Shown here piece after piece: positions 8,835-17,532 of a stretch of 64,000 nt of DNA (position 1 is its first letter; each line of letters begins with the position of its first letter). Made by a program: the position numbers and the translations under genes. Where the stretch lies: NCBI GenBank assembly GCA_031262225.1, contig JAISIC010000063.1:1-64000 (forward strand), given 5' to 3'. The notes beneath the pieces are model-generated. The model saw only the letters and a program-made list of their open reading frames with translations, did no database searches and was not told where the DNA came from. Source of the DNA: Ruminococcus sp. Its GTDB lineage: Bacteria; Bacillota; Clostridia; Oscillospirales; Ruminococcaceae.

Positions 8835-10736
8835 ATGGAACGTAAAGAATTTAAAGCCGAATCAAAACGGCTGCTTGATTTAATGATTAACTCTATCTAC
8901 ACTCACAAAGAGATATTTCTTCGTGAGCTTATTTCAAACGCATCTGATGCAATCGACAAAATGTATTTCACAACACTCACCGATACGTCGATAGGGCTTT
9001 CAAAGTCTGACTTTTTCATCGAAATTAAGGCGGACAAAGACGCTAAAGCACTCACAATAATCGACAACGGCACCGGCATGGACAAAGAAGAGCTTGAAAA
9101 CAACTTGGGCGTTATTGCACAGAGCGGTTCGCTTGCTTTCAAGCAGGATAATGAAACAGAAGACATAGACATAATCGGGCAGTTCGGCGTCGGTTTTTAT
9201 TCCGCATTTATGGTTGCCAAAAAGGTTGAAGTCAAGACTAAAAAATACGGTTCTGATACTGCCTTCATTTGGGTTTCCGAAGGTGCAGACGGCTATACAA
9301 TTGAAGAGTGTCAAAAAGATTCGTTCGGCACTGAAATCACCCTTACTCTTAAGGATGATACAGAGGACGAAAAGTATTCCGAATACGCCGAGACATGGAA
9401 GATTCGCACACTCGTTAAGAAATATTCTGATTATATACGCTATCCGATCAAGACTTTGACTTCGCACCGCCACCTAAAGGACGGAACAGGCACAGACGAC
9501 GTTCCCGCAGAGTATGATGAACATTTTGAGCTTGAAACTTTAAACAGCATGATTCCTATCTGGCGTAAGAATAAAAACGAGCTCACAGCAGAGGATTACA
9601 ACAACTATTATAAAGAACATTTCTTCGACTACACCGATCCGCTTTTATATATCCACAAAAAGACAGAGGGTACAGTCAGCTACGACAGTCTGCTTTATAT
9701 CCCTGCGAAAGCTCCGATGGATTTTTATTCGAAAGAATTTGAAAAAGGCTTACAGCTTTTTTCTTCCGGCGTGATGATAATGGAGCATTGCAAGGAACTC
9801 CTGCCCGATCATTTTTCATTCGTCCGCGGGCTCGTTGATTCACAAGACCTTTCGCTCAATATCTCACGCGAAATGCTCCAACAGGACAGACAAGTTAAGA
9901 CCATTGCAAAATCTATCGAAAAAACGATTAAGACAGAGCTTAAAAAACTGCTTGAAAATGATCGTGCAAAGTATGAAGAATTTTGGAAGGTATTCGGGCT
10001 TCAAATCAAATTCGGTGTATATAACGGTTACGGCATGAATAAGGATGCTTTGCAGGATCTGCTCCTTTTTTACTCGTCATTCGAGAAAAAATATGTTTCG
10101 CTTGACGAGTATATAGAACGCTGCAAAGAGGATCAAAAATATATCTACTACGCAGCAGCAGAATCGCTTTCAAGAGCCGACGCATTGCCGCAAACAGAGC
10201 TTCTCAAAGACAAGGGTATTGAAATTTTATATCTTACCGAGAACGTTGACGAATTTGCGATTCAAATGCTTCGCGAATATAAAGACAAGCAGTTCAAATC
10301 CGTTTCCTCCGGCGATCTCGAGCTTTCGGATATCGACAAAGAGGGTGCAGAGGAGACCAAAAAGCTTGAAGAGGACAACAAGGATTTCTTGGCTGAAATA
10401 ACAAAAGCTCTTGCAGGAAAGGTACAGGAAACAAAGCTCACCAACAAGCTCAAGTCGCATCCCGTTTGCATTTCAAACGAAGGTCAGGTTTCGATTGAGA
10501 TGGAAAAAACCTTTGCAAAAATGCCGACCGACGGCGATGTTGTGAAGGCTTCAAAAATCTTGGAACTTAACCCCGACCACCCCGTTTTCGGCAAGCTCAA
10601 AACGCTGTATGATACAGACAAAGACAAGCTTTCCGATTATGCAAATATCCTCTATTCGCAAGCACTGCTTGTTGAGGGTGTGCCGCTTGAAGACCCTCTC
10701 GCCTACTCCGATTTGGTGTTCAAAATTTTAGTATAA
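8835..10736 (+). CDS. htpG: Chaperone protein HtpG (Hsp90)
   Basis: ATP-dependent cytosolic Hsp90 chaperone acting as a dimer. The 633-residue length is normal. The GHKL ATPase pocket is intact: NASDAIDKM, DNGTGMD and IGQFGVGFYSAF in the first ~130 residues, followed by the middle domain and a C-terminal dimer domain. An AAGAGAGG ribosome site precedes the ATG. It is a single-gene unit controlled by the CIRCE element, with a strong terminator just after its stop. Confidence 0.97.
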   Translation: MERKEFKAESKRLLDLMINSIYTHKEIFLRELISNASDAIDKMYFTTLTDTSIGLSKSDFFIEIKADKDAKALTIIDNGTGMDKEELENNLGVIAQSGSLAFKQDNETEDIDIIGQFGVGFYSAFMVAKKVEVKTKKYGSDTAFIWVSEGADGYTIEECQKDSFGTEITLTLKDDTEDEKYSEYAETWKIRTLVKKYSDYIRYPIKTLTSHRHLKDGTGTDDVPAEYDEHFELETLNSMIPIWRKNKNELTAEDYNNYYKEHFFDYTDPLLYIHKKTEGTVSYDSLLYIPAKAPMDFYSKEFEKGLQLFSSGVMIMEHCKELLPDHFSFVRGLVDSQDLSLNISREMLQQDRQVKTIAKSIEKTIKTELKKLLENDRAKYEEFWKVFGLQIKFGVYNGYGMNKDALQDLLLFYSSFEKKYVSLDEYIERCKEDQKYIYYAAAESLSRADALPQTELLKDKGIEILYLTENVDEFAIQMLREYKDKQFKSVSSGDLELSDIDKEGAEETKKLEEDNKDFLAEITKALAGKVQETKLTNKLKSHPVCISNEGQVSIEMEKTFAKMPTDGDVVKASKILELNPDHPVFGKLKTLYDTDKDKLSDYANILYSQALLVEGVPLEDPLAYSDLVFKILV

Positions 10737-10780
10737 AAAATAAATCCCGTATCATTTTTGATACGGGATTTATTTTTATT
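10735..10780. terminator. Bidirectional terminator between htpG and the obg run
   Basis: A 14-bp perfect stem (10741-10754 with 10759-10772) and a TTTT loop. It is flanked by an A-run on the left and a T-run on the right, so it can stop htpG transcripts on plus and the long minus-strand run. Confidence 0.9.
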
Positions 10781-10791
10781 CAGCCTCAAGT

Positions 10792-11925
10792 TTATTCAAA
10801 TTTCCTGAGATTATTATCGGTGTTAAAAGACACAGTGTTATAGAGGAAAAGAACGCTGTCAATCTCGCTCATATCTAAAAACTCATCAAGCGAAATGTTG
10901 ATATACCGCATATCAAGAAGCGTTATCTCTGAAAAATGTTCTGTCAAAAACGGTACAAAAGAATTAGCGTATGAGTCTTTAATTACTAACAGTTTCCCGC
11001 CGCCGGCAGTCGAATTGATTTTTACCATCGGCTGATTTTCACCGAGAAAAACGGGGTATTTATTTCTTGCTGTAAGGTAATCCCGCATATATATACTGTC
11101 GTAAAAAATCGGCTCAGATTCAAGATTTTCATACACACTCACACCGGTGATTTTCACATCTGAATTGCTGTGATAAATATATATTTTATCAGGCGAAACG
11201 CCGTCATAGAGCACCTTTGAATAGAGCGAACCGTAAAAATTATCGGCAGCGTTTTCTATTGTAAAGTCTGTTTCCGAAAGCGGTGAAAATCCCATTTTTT
11301 CTGCAGCGTTTTCATATGCAAAAAACGCACCTCTTGCTGTCCAATGATGGTCGGTTCTATAGTAAATGTAATCCTCTTTTTGTAAATATAAATCATCGAA
11401 TATTTTAATCGGCGTTACCGTTTCATCAAGCAGATTATAAATATTTTCGATATAACTTTTTTGATCCAAATTAGGCGCATCAAAGGGGATATTTTCAGTA
11501 TAAATTCCCGCCGCTGTCGGAACAAGCATGACATATGAAGGAATCCCGAAATGCTTTGAAAATGCATTTATGCCGTTGATATTTCCGTTTATGACAGCTT
11601 CATCAGCATCTGTTATTTTTTGCATAAGCCGCTCGGATGAAATATAAACGTCATTGATTTCGCGCTTCCCGATTGCGACTTCGGCAGTTGTTTTTGTTTT
11701 TACCCAAAAAATTCTGAGCGGAAAATGGTCGGAGATGAAATTTTCAATCCCATCCATCGCCTTTTTATTTTCAATTGTCGTCAAATTCACCTTCGGAAAG
11801 CCGCTTAATAAACGATTTTCGATATCCGAAAACGAATTTTTAGGCAGGAATATCACAAGCAAAGCGAAAACAATGATCGCCGTGAAAAATATTATGACTG
11901 TAACATTGTCGGATAATTTTTTCAT
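10792..11925 (-). CDS. DHHW-family (AlgJ/AlgX-like) cell-surface acyl-transfer protein
   Basis: 377 residues: one N-terminal membrane segment (about residues 8-28), then an extracellular SGNH-like domain. The DHHW signature (residues 192-195, in YRTDHHWTARG) and a KDSYANS serine block (316-322) are the expected catalytic elements. Such proteins work with an MBOAT protein to O-acylate a surface polysaccharide. The MBOAT gene is directly upstream, 12 bases away. The acceptor polymer cannot be told from this window. Confidence 0.85.
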   Translation of the reverse strand: MKKLSDNVTVIIFFTAIIVFALLVIFLPKNSFSDIENRLLSGFPKVNLTTIENKKAMDGIENFISDHFPLRIFWVKTKTTAEVAIGKREINDVYISSERLMQKITDADEAVINGNINGINAFSKHFGIPSYVMLVPTAAGIYTENIPFDAPNLDQKSYIENIYNLLDETVTPIKIFDDLYLQKEDYIYYRTDHHWTARGAFFAYENAAEKMGFSPLSETDFTIENAADNFYGSLYSKVLYDGVSPDKIYIYHSNSDVKITGVSVYENLESEPIFYDSIYMRDYLTARNKYPVFLGENQPMVKINSTAGGGKLLVIKDSYANSFVPFLTEHFSEITLLDMRYINISLDEFLDMSEIDSVLFLYNTVSFNTDNNLRKFE

Positions 11926-11937
11926 TCAAAAAAAACC

Positions 11938-13341
11938 TTAAAATCTGAAATATAAGAATGGGTTATATGTCGCGTTGACAAGGAAAGCGGTGCAGATAAA
12001 AAACATAGCGGTAACAGCGGCGGGTTTAGCAAAGCTGTAGATTTTTTCGCTTTTGTTTTGAAGTTTTTTTATACTGTTATCGAAAATCTCTGTCGAACCC
12101 AAAGCAGAAATAATGAACCAGAAAAGATAACCCAAAAGCAGATAAATCGCTGTGCTGTCAGCCGCAACGCCGTTGCCTGTGAACATAGCTTTTAAAAATT
12201 TTCCTGTATCGGCAAAGGTATTTGTGTCAAATAAAACCCAACCGAAAACGGCAATTAAAAATGTGTATGCGGTGCTGATCGCCGACGGTAATTTTTCTAA
12301 AATCTTACCGAAGCCTAATTTCTCGATAACGATTAGGATACCGAAATAAAGTCCCCAAAGAAGAAAATTGAAGCTTGCACCGTGCCAAAAACCGGTTAAA
12401 GTCCATGTAATAAGCAGGTTTATGCAGGTACGCGAGAGACCATTGCGATTGCCTCCAAGCGGTATATATACGTATTCGCGAAACCATGTGCCCAGAGTGA
12501 TATGCCATCGCCGCCAAAACTCTGTAACGCTTCTTGATTTATAGGGGTGGTCGAAATTTTGCGGAAAATTGAAGCCGAGCATCTTTCCGAGCCCGACCGC
12601 CATATCGGAATAGCCGGAAAAATCAAAGTAAATCTGGAACGTGAATGCCAAAATGCCAAGCCATGCGGTGAGAGCCGAGATTTCGGAATATTCCATCGCC
12701 TTGACGGATGTCCAGAGCATACCGATATTGTTTGCAATCAGCACCTTTTTTGCAAGCCCTTTAATGAAAATCCCGATGCCGTCCGAAACCTTGTCAATCG
12801 TTATAGTACGGTCATCAATTTCATTTGCAACATCAGCATATCGAACAATCGGACCTGCAACAATCTGCGGGAAAAGCGTCACATAACAAAGAAAACTTGA
12901 AAACTTTTTCTGCACATTAATTTGTCTGCGATAAAGGTCGATGGTATATGACATACTCTGGAATGTGTAGAACGAAATGCCGATGGGCAGGGGGAGTTTC
13001 GGGTCTTTTAAATCAAAAATGGTCAGGTCATTAACAATTCCGATGAAAAATGAACTGTATTTGAAAACGGCGAGTAAACCAAGGTTCATCACGACCGAAA
13101 CAAGTAAAAAAACTCGCCGCAGTTTGTCATTGTCGCTATATTTATCCAAAAGTCTTCCTGCAAAATAATCAATTGCCGCCGATGTTATCATTATCAGCAC
13201 ATAAACGGGTTCTCCCCACGCATAAAAGACAAGTCCCGACACTAAAAGAACTATATTTTTCAGTTTTTTTCCGCTTAGAAAATACACGATCATCGTTATC
13301 GGAAGAAAGAAAAATAAAAAGACAAGGCTTGAAAAAACCAT
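11938..13341 (-). CDS. MBOAT-family O-acyltransferase (AlgI/DltB-like)
   Basis: Polytopic membrane protein of 467 residues with about ten or more hydrophobic segments. It should hand acyl groups across the membrane for O-acetylation of an envelope polymer. The family histidine lies in LTGFWHGASFNFLLWG, after the RSVTEFWRRWHITLG motif. Its ATG shares one base with the rnmV stop (TAATG), so it is translationally coupled to a housekeeping RNA gene. The DHHW partner follows. No polysaccharide genes lie nearby. Confidence 0.9.
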   Translation of the reverse strand: MVFSSLVFLFFFLPITMIVYFLSGKKLKNIVLLVSGLVFYAWGEPVYVLIMITSAAIDYFAGRLLDKYSDNDKLRRVFLLVSVVMNLGLLAVFKYSSFFIGIVNDLTIFDLKDPKLPLPIGISFYTFQSMSYTIDLYRRQINVQKKFSSFLCYVTLFPQIVAGPIVRYADVANEIDDRTITIDKVSDGIGIFIKGLAKKVLIANNIGMLWTSVKAMEYSEISALTAWLGILAFTFQIYFDFSGYSDMAVGLGKMLGFNFPQNFDHPYKSRSVTEFWRRWHITLGTWFREYVYIPLGGNRNGLSRTCINLLITWTLTGFWHGASFNFLLWGLYFGILIVIEKLGFGKILEKLPSAISTAYTFLIAVFGWVLFDTNTFADTGKFLKAMFTGNGVAADSTAIYLLLGYLFWFIISALGSTEIFDNSIKKLQNKSEKIYSFAKPAAVTAMFFICTAFLVNATYNPFLYFRF

Positions 13342-13946
13342 TAGGATTCACCAATAAAATTACTGTTTATATACTCTTCAAATTCTGTTTGAGAAAATTT
13401 ATTATTAAGCACATCAAGCATTGCAGATGATGACAAAAGTTCGGGTAAGGAAAGTGATTTCAAAAGTTTTCGGCGTTTATCAGATGCATTTTCAGTTCCG
13501 GAAAAGCCGTAAAAAAAGAGGTCTGATTTTGTCATTTTCTCTTTTTGGTAAGCATTTTCGGTGAGCACTCCGTGCTCTGTAAAAAGCTTACGTAAAATCT
13601 CGTCAGATATGCCTTCAACGCCGATTTTTCCTTCCTTTGAAGGGGTTTGTTTTCGTTTCTCTTTACCGAAAATGTCGGGGGTGTATATATGCAAGACGCG
13701 TGTGCTTTTTTCGCTGTTATTGATATAACTTTTAATATAATTTCTTATCTTAAATCCGGCAGTATCGGAATCGGTCAGGATAATTATCCCGCTTGTTTCG
13801 GCATAATATTTTATCAGCGAAAGCGTTTCTTTGTCATCGAAAATATGAAAACCGTTTACCTGAATTATCACCGTATCAATTATATTTGAAAGCCTTATTT
13901 TGTCGTATTTTCCTTCGACAACAACAGCTTCGTTAATTTTTATCAT
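13341..13946 (-). CDS. rnmV: Ribonuclease M5 (5S rRNA maturase)
   Basis: Toprim-domain nuclease that trims 5S rRNA precursors in Bacillota. The toprim glutamate is in VVVEGKYDK and the DxD pair in ILTDSDTAG; the segment KIGVEGISDEIL resembles the M5 signature after the toprim core, followed by an M5-type C-terminal domain. 201 residues is close to the usual length. It overlaps holA upstream by 4 bases and the MBOAT gene downstream by 1 base. In many relatives it neighbours ksgA instead. Confidence 0.85.
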   Translation of the reverse strand: MIKINEAVVVEGKYDKIRLSNIIDTVIIQVNGFHIFDDKETLSLIKYYAETSGIIILTDSDTAGFKIRNYIKSYINNSEKSTRVLHIYTPDIFGKEKRKQTPSKEGKIGVEGISDEILRKLFTEHGVLTENAYQKEKMTKSDLFFYGFSGTENASDKRRKLLKSLSLPELLSSSAMLDVLNNKFSQTEFEEYINSNFIGES

Positions 13947-14980
13947 ACCGTTTTCATCATCCTGATAATCGAAGTTTCAACCAAAACAGCGGCGTCACAG
14001 ATTTCTGATTTTAGCTGTAAATCTGCCTCTGAAAGCACCTTAATACAATTTCGCAGTTTTGTTATATCGAATCTGTAAATGTCGCGAAAAGCGTTATCCA
14101 CTCTGAATTTGAAGATAGGCGGATACGCGAAATCAACTATTATATCCTGTGAAGTTTTTGCGTGTGTCTGTGCAAGTTTTGCTCTGTATAAATCCATCAT
14201 CGTCGAGGAAAGCTGATAAATTATTGCAGCCGGTTCAATACGCATTGCAAATAAATTCTCAACAATCTTCAGAGCTTCATTTGCATTCAAATTCTGTACT
14301 GATCTTGCAAGTTCATAAATAGTAGAATCAAGCTGTTGCGGCGTCAGAAGGTCAATATTTTCACGTGTTATTACCGTATCATACGCAATGAGTTTATCAC
14401 ATTCATTTTTTATTATCAGCGAATCATTGCCGCAAATCTGTGCTAAAAACTGTGCATCAGCATTTTCTATACTGCCGCCAATCGACTTAATATACTTTTC
14501 AATATCCTTTGCAAGTTCAAGTGTAGTTTTAGGATTACATACACAAACAGAGCCGATTTTTGCACATATATCCGCTATTTTTTTTGCTTTGTTTTGGGGG
14601 GATTTTTTTCCGTCACAAACGTCATAGCCGGTGAAATAAAACACTACAACATTTGTGTCAGAAAGATTTTGAATAGTTGCAGTAATTTCTTTAATTTCAT
14701 CTGATAAAAGTTTCTCGGTGTTAAGATCATGAATGATAACAAGGCTGTTTTCAGCAAAAACAGGAAGTGCTTGACAAGCAGCGGTAAAATCCGAAACGGA
14801 GAAATCTTTTTCTGAAAAAGTGTGCAGATTAAAAAGCTCATCGTCGGTCGAAACTGTACGTTTTTTTATTGCATTCACACACTTTTCGATATCATTAACA
14901 GATTTTCCGTATATAAAGTATACCCGCGATGGAGCGGTTTTAAGCATCTTCAAAAGCGTTTGCGAATTAATTTCCGCCAT
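13943..14980 (-). CDS. holA: DNA polymerase III delta subunit
   Basis: Clamp-loader subunit that opens the beta sliding clamp. The 345 residues start with the YFIYGKSVNDIEKC-like P-loop remnant typical of delta (a nucleotide fold without a true Walker A), followed by the helical region and a C-terminal collar. It lies 12 bases after comEC, as holA does in many Gram-positive bacteria, which supports the call. Confidence 0.88.
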   Translation of the reverse strand: MAEINSQTLLKMLKTAPSRVYFIYGKSVNDIEKCVNAIKKRTVSTDDELFNLHTFSEKDFSVSDFTAACQALPVFAENSLVIIHDLNTEKLLSDEIKEITATIQNLSDTNVVVFYFTGYDVCDGKKSPQNKAKKIADICAKIGSVCVCNPKTTLELAKDIEKYIKSIGGSIENADAQFLAQICGNDSLIIKNECDKLIAYDTVITRENIDLLTPQQLDSTIYELARSVQNLNANEALKIVENLFAMRIEPAAIIYQLSSTMMDLYRAKLAQTHAKTSQDIIVDFAYPPIFKFRVDNAFRDIYRFDITKLRNCIKVLSEADLQLKSEICDAAVLVETSIIRMMKTV

Positions 14981-14992
14981 CTTCGCTACTCC

Positions 14993-17176
14993 TTAAAAAG
15001 TTTCGATCTGAATCTTATCATTAATAATAAATGTCACATTTTTGCCGATATAAACATCGGTTTCTGTGTCGGCGTAAACTATACCTGCACTATCAAGCAC
15101 AACTATCGAATCACTTCCTGTGATGTTATTCCCTTTGTTATCCTTATAAAAAATTGTTTGCATAGGGAGATTTGACTTAGCAAAATATTCACCGCTGATT
15201 ATATTTATCTGCGTTTTATCAGTTTTAAGATAGAAATCATCACCTGAAATTTCAGCCTCAACACCATCGAAAATGCTGTATATGCCATCTGAATAAGCCG
15301 TGACATTCGGCGGAAGATAAATTGCTTTAGGATAGAAAATTTCAGGCTTTGAGTACGTTTTGATTTTCGTAAAATATACAGGATATGAAGTGTTTGCTTT
15401 TTCGGTTAAGATGATACTTATTACATTCAAAATGCCGTTTCGCGATAAATATTTTTTAACAGAATCCGCCGCGTCACCGCCACCGTTAAGGTCAATCACA
15501 GATGCTTCTGATTTGTTGTGAATAATCGCAGCCGATGATTTTTCATCGCCTAAAATTGTTATATAAGTGATATCTGAAGGTATAATCCTGTATATAAAAA
15601 CAATACCTGTAAATAAAATTATTCCCGAAAGATAAACAATAAAAATATGTTTCATCTTCGTTGCGTTAATTATGCAATAAAGTATCGAGAATGCAAATAT
15701 CGCAATTAACAGAGGCTGCTCAAAGCTATATCCCATCGGGATTGAAGCATATTTTAAGTTTCCTGTGAATTCTGTTACATCAATTGAAATTCCACATAAA
15801 ATATTAGCCACAAAGAGCAAAGGTTTTGCAATGAAAGCCATTCCGCCTGTCATGACAATAATCATTCCCAAAATCACAACTACAGATGATATCGGAATCA
15901 TAACGATGTTAGTTATCGGAGATATAATCGACACTTCGTCAAAGTAAAAATAACATATAGGTAACAGCGTCAACGAAATCACAACAGATGATATGATTAT
16001 TTCAAATAAAAAGTCCTTAATTTTAATCAGCGGATTTGTTTTCGTATCAACTTTTGATTTGATTTCATTTCTGATTTCTTCGGCAGTTCTTCGCATTCTC
16101 GGGCGTAAAAGCGAAATTAAAACAGCTAATGAAAAGACTCCGCCGGCGGAGAGCAGAAATGATGCATCTGTGATAGCAAAAGGGTTTGCGGCGGTTATGA
16201 TAACACAGGCAATTGACAGGGACGAGGCAGTATCGGCACGCCGTAAAAAAAGTGAACCGCTGTATGTAATGATAATCATTATCGCCGCTCGAATTATTGA
16301 AACTGAATTTTCAGCTAAAAAAACAAAGATTAAAAGCGGAATCAACATTACAAAAAACGATATTCGTTTTCCTGCTCCGAGGCTGCTTAATATCAACATT
16401 ACCGCAGCACAAATTATCGCAAGCTGTGCTCCTGAAACAGCCATAATATGTGAAACTCCGCTGCGGTTTATCATGTCGGTAAAATTGTCAGAAAATCCGT
16501 CTCTGTCGCCGAAAAGCATTGCTATAAATAGTGATGCATTCTCTTTTTCGGGGATAAATTCATGAATGATGTTATATAATCTGTCGCGATATTTTTTTGT
16601 CAAACGAGTAAAAATATTTTCGTTTTCCGATATAACACTAAATGATTTTGCATTCGGAATTTGAAGAAATATTTCTTTTGTTTTGTAGTAATTTTCCGAT
16701 GAAAATGTGTATGAATTTTCGGGTGATACTAGTTTTCCCGAAACTGCGACTTTATCGCCAATATCAAAATGCCCGTCGGTATTTTTAACGTATGCGGAGA
16801 TTTTTGCAAGTGTTTTGCCGTCAATTTTTCCGTCTATTTCAATGTAAGCATCTTCACCATGTTCTTTGATTTCTGTAAGCCGCCCGACAATTTCAGTTTC
16901 TGCATTTTCATAACGCATTACATTTGAATATACAAGCGTTTGATAGCTTGAAGAAAAGGTCAAAGCAATAGCAAAAGATGCAACCATAAATGTGATATAT
17001 GAAAGTTTTTTATTCTTTTTATCGAAAAAACAGATGTAAACAATTATCGATAATACCGCAATTAAAGTACCGATATAGACAAGATAAAGGTTTTTAATGA
17101 CCATCGAAACAGCAATGCCTAAAAGCCAGCTAACGCCGAACCATACAGCTTTCCTTGTCATACCTATACTCCGCAA
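14993..17176 (-). CDS. comEC: ComEC/Rec2 DNA-uptake channel with degenerate C-terminal domain
   Basis: Forms the membrane channel for single-stranded DNA during natural transformation. 727 residues: N-terminal membrane segments and an OB-like region, the competence core (SGVSHIMAVSGAQLAII, then many membrane helices), and a C-terminal metallo-beta-lactamase-like part from about residue 540. The last keeps VIDLNGGGDAADSVKKYL but where a histidine/aspartate metal motif is expected it reads ILTEKANTSY. Any nuclease role of that part is therefore doubtful. No other com genes are in the window. Confidence 0.9.
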   Translation of the reverse strand: MRSIGMTRKAVWFGVSWLLGIAVSMVIKNLYLVYIGTLIAVLSIIVYICFFDKKNKKLSYITFMVASFAIALTFSSSYQTLVYSNVMRYENAETEIVGRLTEIKEHGEDAYIEIDGKIDGKTLAKISAYVKNTDGHFDIGDKVAVSGKLVSPENSYTFSSENYYKTKEIFLQIPNAKSFSVISENENIFTRLTKKYRDRLYNIIHEFIPEKENASLFIAMLFGDRDGFSDNFTDMINRSGVSHIMAVSGAQLAIICAAVMLILSSLGAGKRISFFVMLIPLLIFVFLAENSVSIIRAAIMIIITYSGSLFLRRADTASSLSIACVIITAANPFAITDASFLLSAGGVFSLAVLISLLRPRMRRTAEEIRNEIKSKVDTKTNPLIKIKDFLFEIIISSVVISLTLLPICYFYFDEVSIISPITNIVMIPISSVVVILGMIIVMTGGMAFIAKPLLFVANILCGISIDVTEFTGNLKYASIPMGYSFEQPLLIAIFAFSILYCIINATKMKHIFIVYLSGIILFTGIVFIYRIIPSDITYITILGDEKSSAAIIHNKSEASVIDLNGGGDAADSVKKYLSRNGILNVISIILTEKANTSYPVYFTKIKTYSKPEIFYPKAIYLPPNVTAYSDGIYSIFDGVEAEISGDDFYLKTDKTQINIISGEYFAKSNLPMQTIFYKDNKGNNITGSDSIVVLDSAGIVYADTETDVYIGKNVTFIINDKIQIETF

Positions 17177-17190
17177 TCATTGGGATATCA

Positions 17191-17532
17191 TCAACACATT
17201 TTTTCTGAAAGTTTTTCTCCGCCCAAAATATGAAAATGAAGATGATTTACTGATTGGCAGCCGTCTTTACCGCAATTTGAAACAACACGATAGCCGCTTT
17301 CGTTTACGCTTAAAATTCTTGTTATTTCGGGGATTTTTGTGAAGATTTTTGCAACAATTTCAGCGTTCTCCGAAGTGATTTCATTAATGCCGGAAATATG
17401 TTTTTTCGGAATTATCAAAACATGAACGCTTGCAAGTGGATTGATGTCCTTAAACGCTAAAATTTCATCGTCTTCATAAACTTTTGTCGAAGGAATTTCA
17501 CCTGAAATTATACTGCAAAATAAGCAATCCAT
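17191..17532 (-). CDS. hinT: HIT-family nucleotide hydrolase (HinT-like)
   Basis: Small dimeric purine nucleoside phosphoramidase. The CLFCSIISGEIPS start and the histidine triad VNHLHFHILGG are intact in 113 residues. The gene starts on the base after the alaS stop. HinT proteins can hydrolyse aminoacyl-adenylates, so placement behind an aminoacyl-tRNA synthetase gene makes biochemical sense, but that link is inference. Confidence 0.92.
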   Translation of the reverse strand: MDCLFCSIISGEIPSTKVYEDDEILAFKDINPLASVHVLIIPKKHISGINEITSENAEIVAKIFTKIPEITRILSVNESGYRVVSNCGKDGCQSVNHLHFHILGGEKLSEKMC

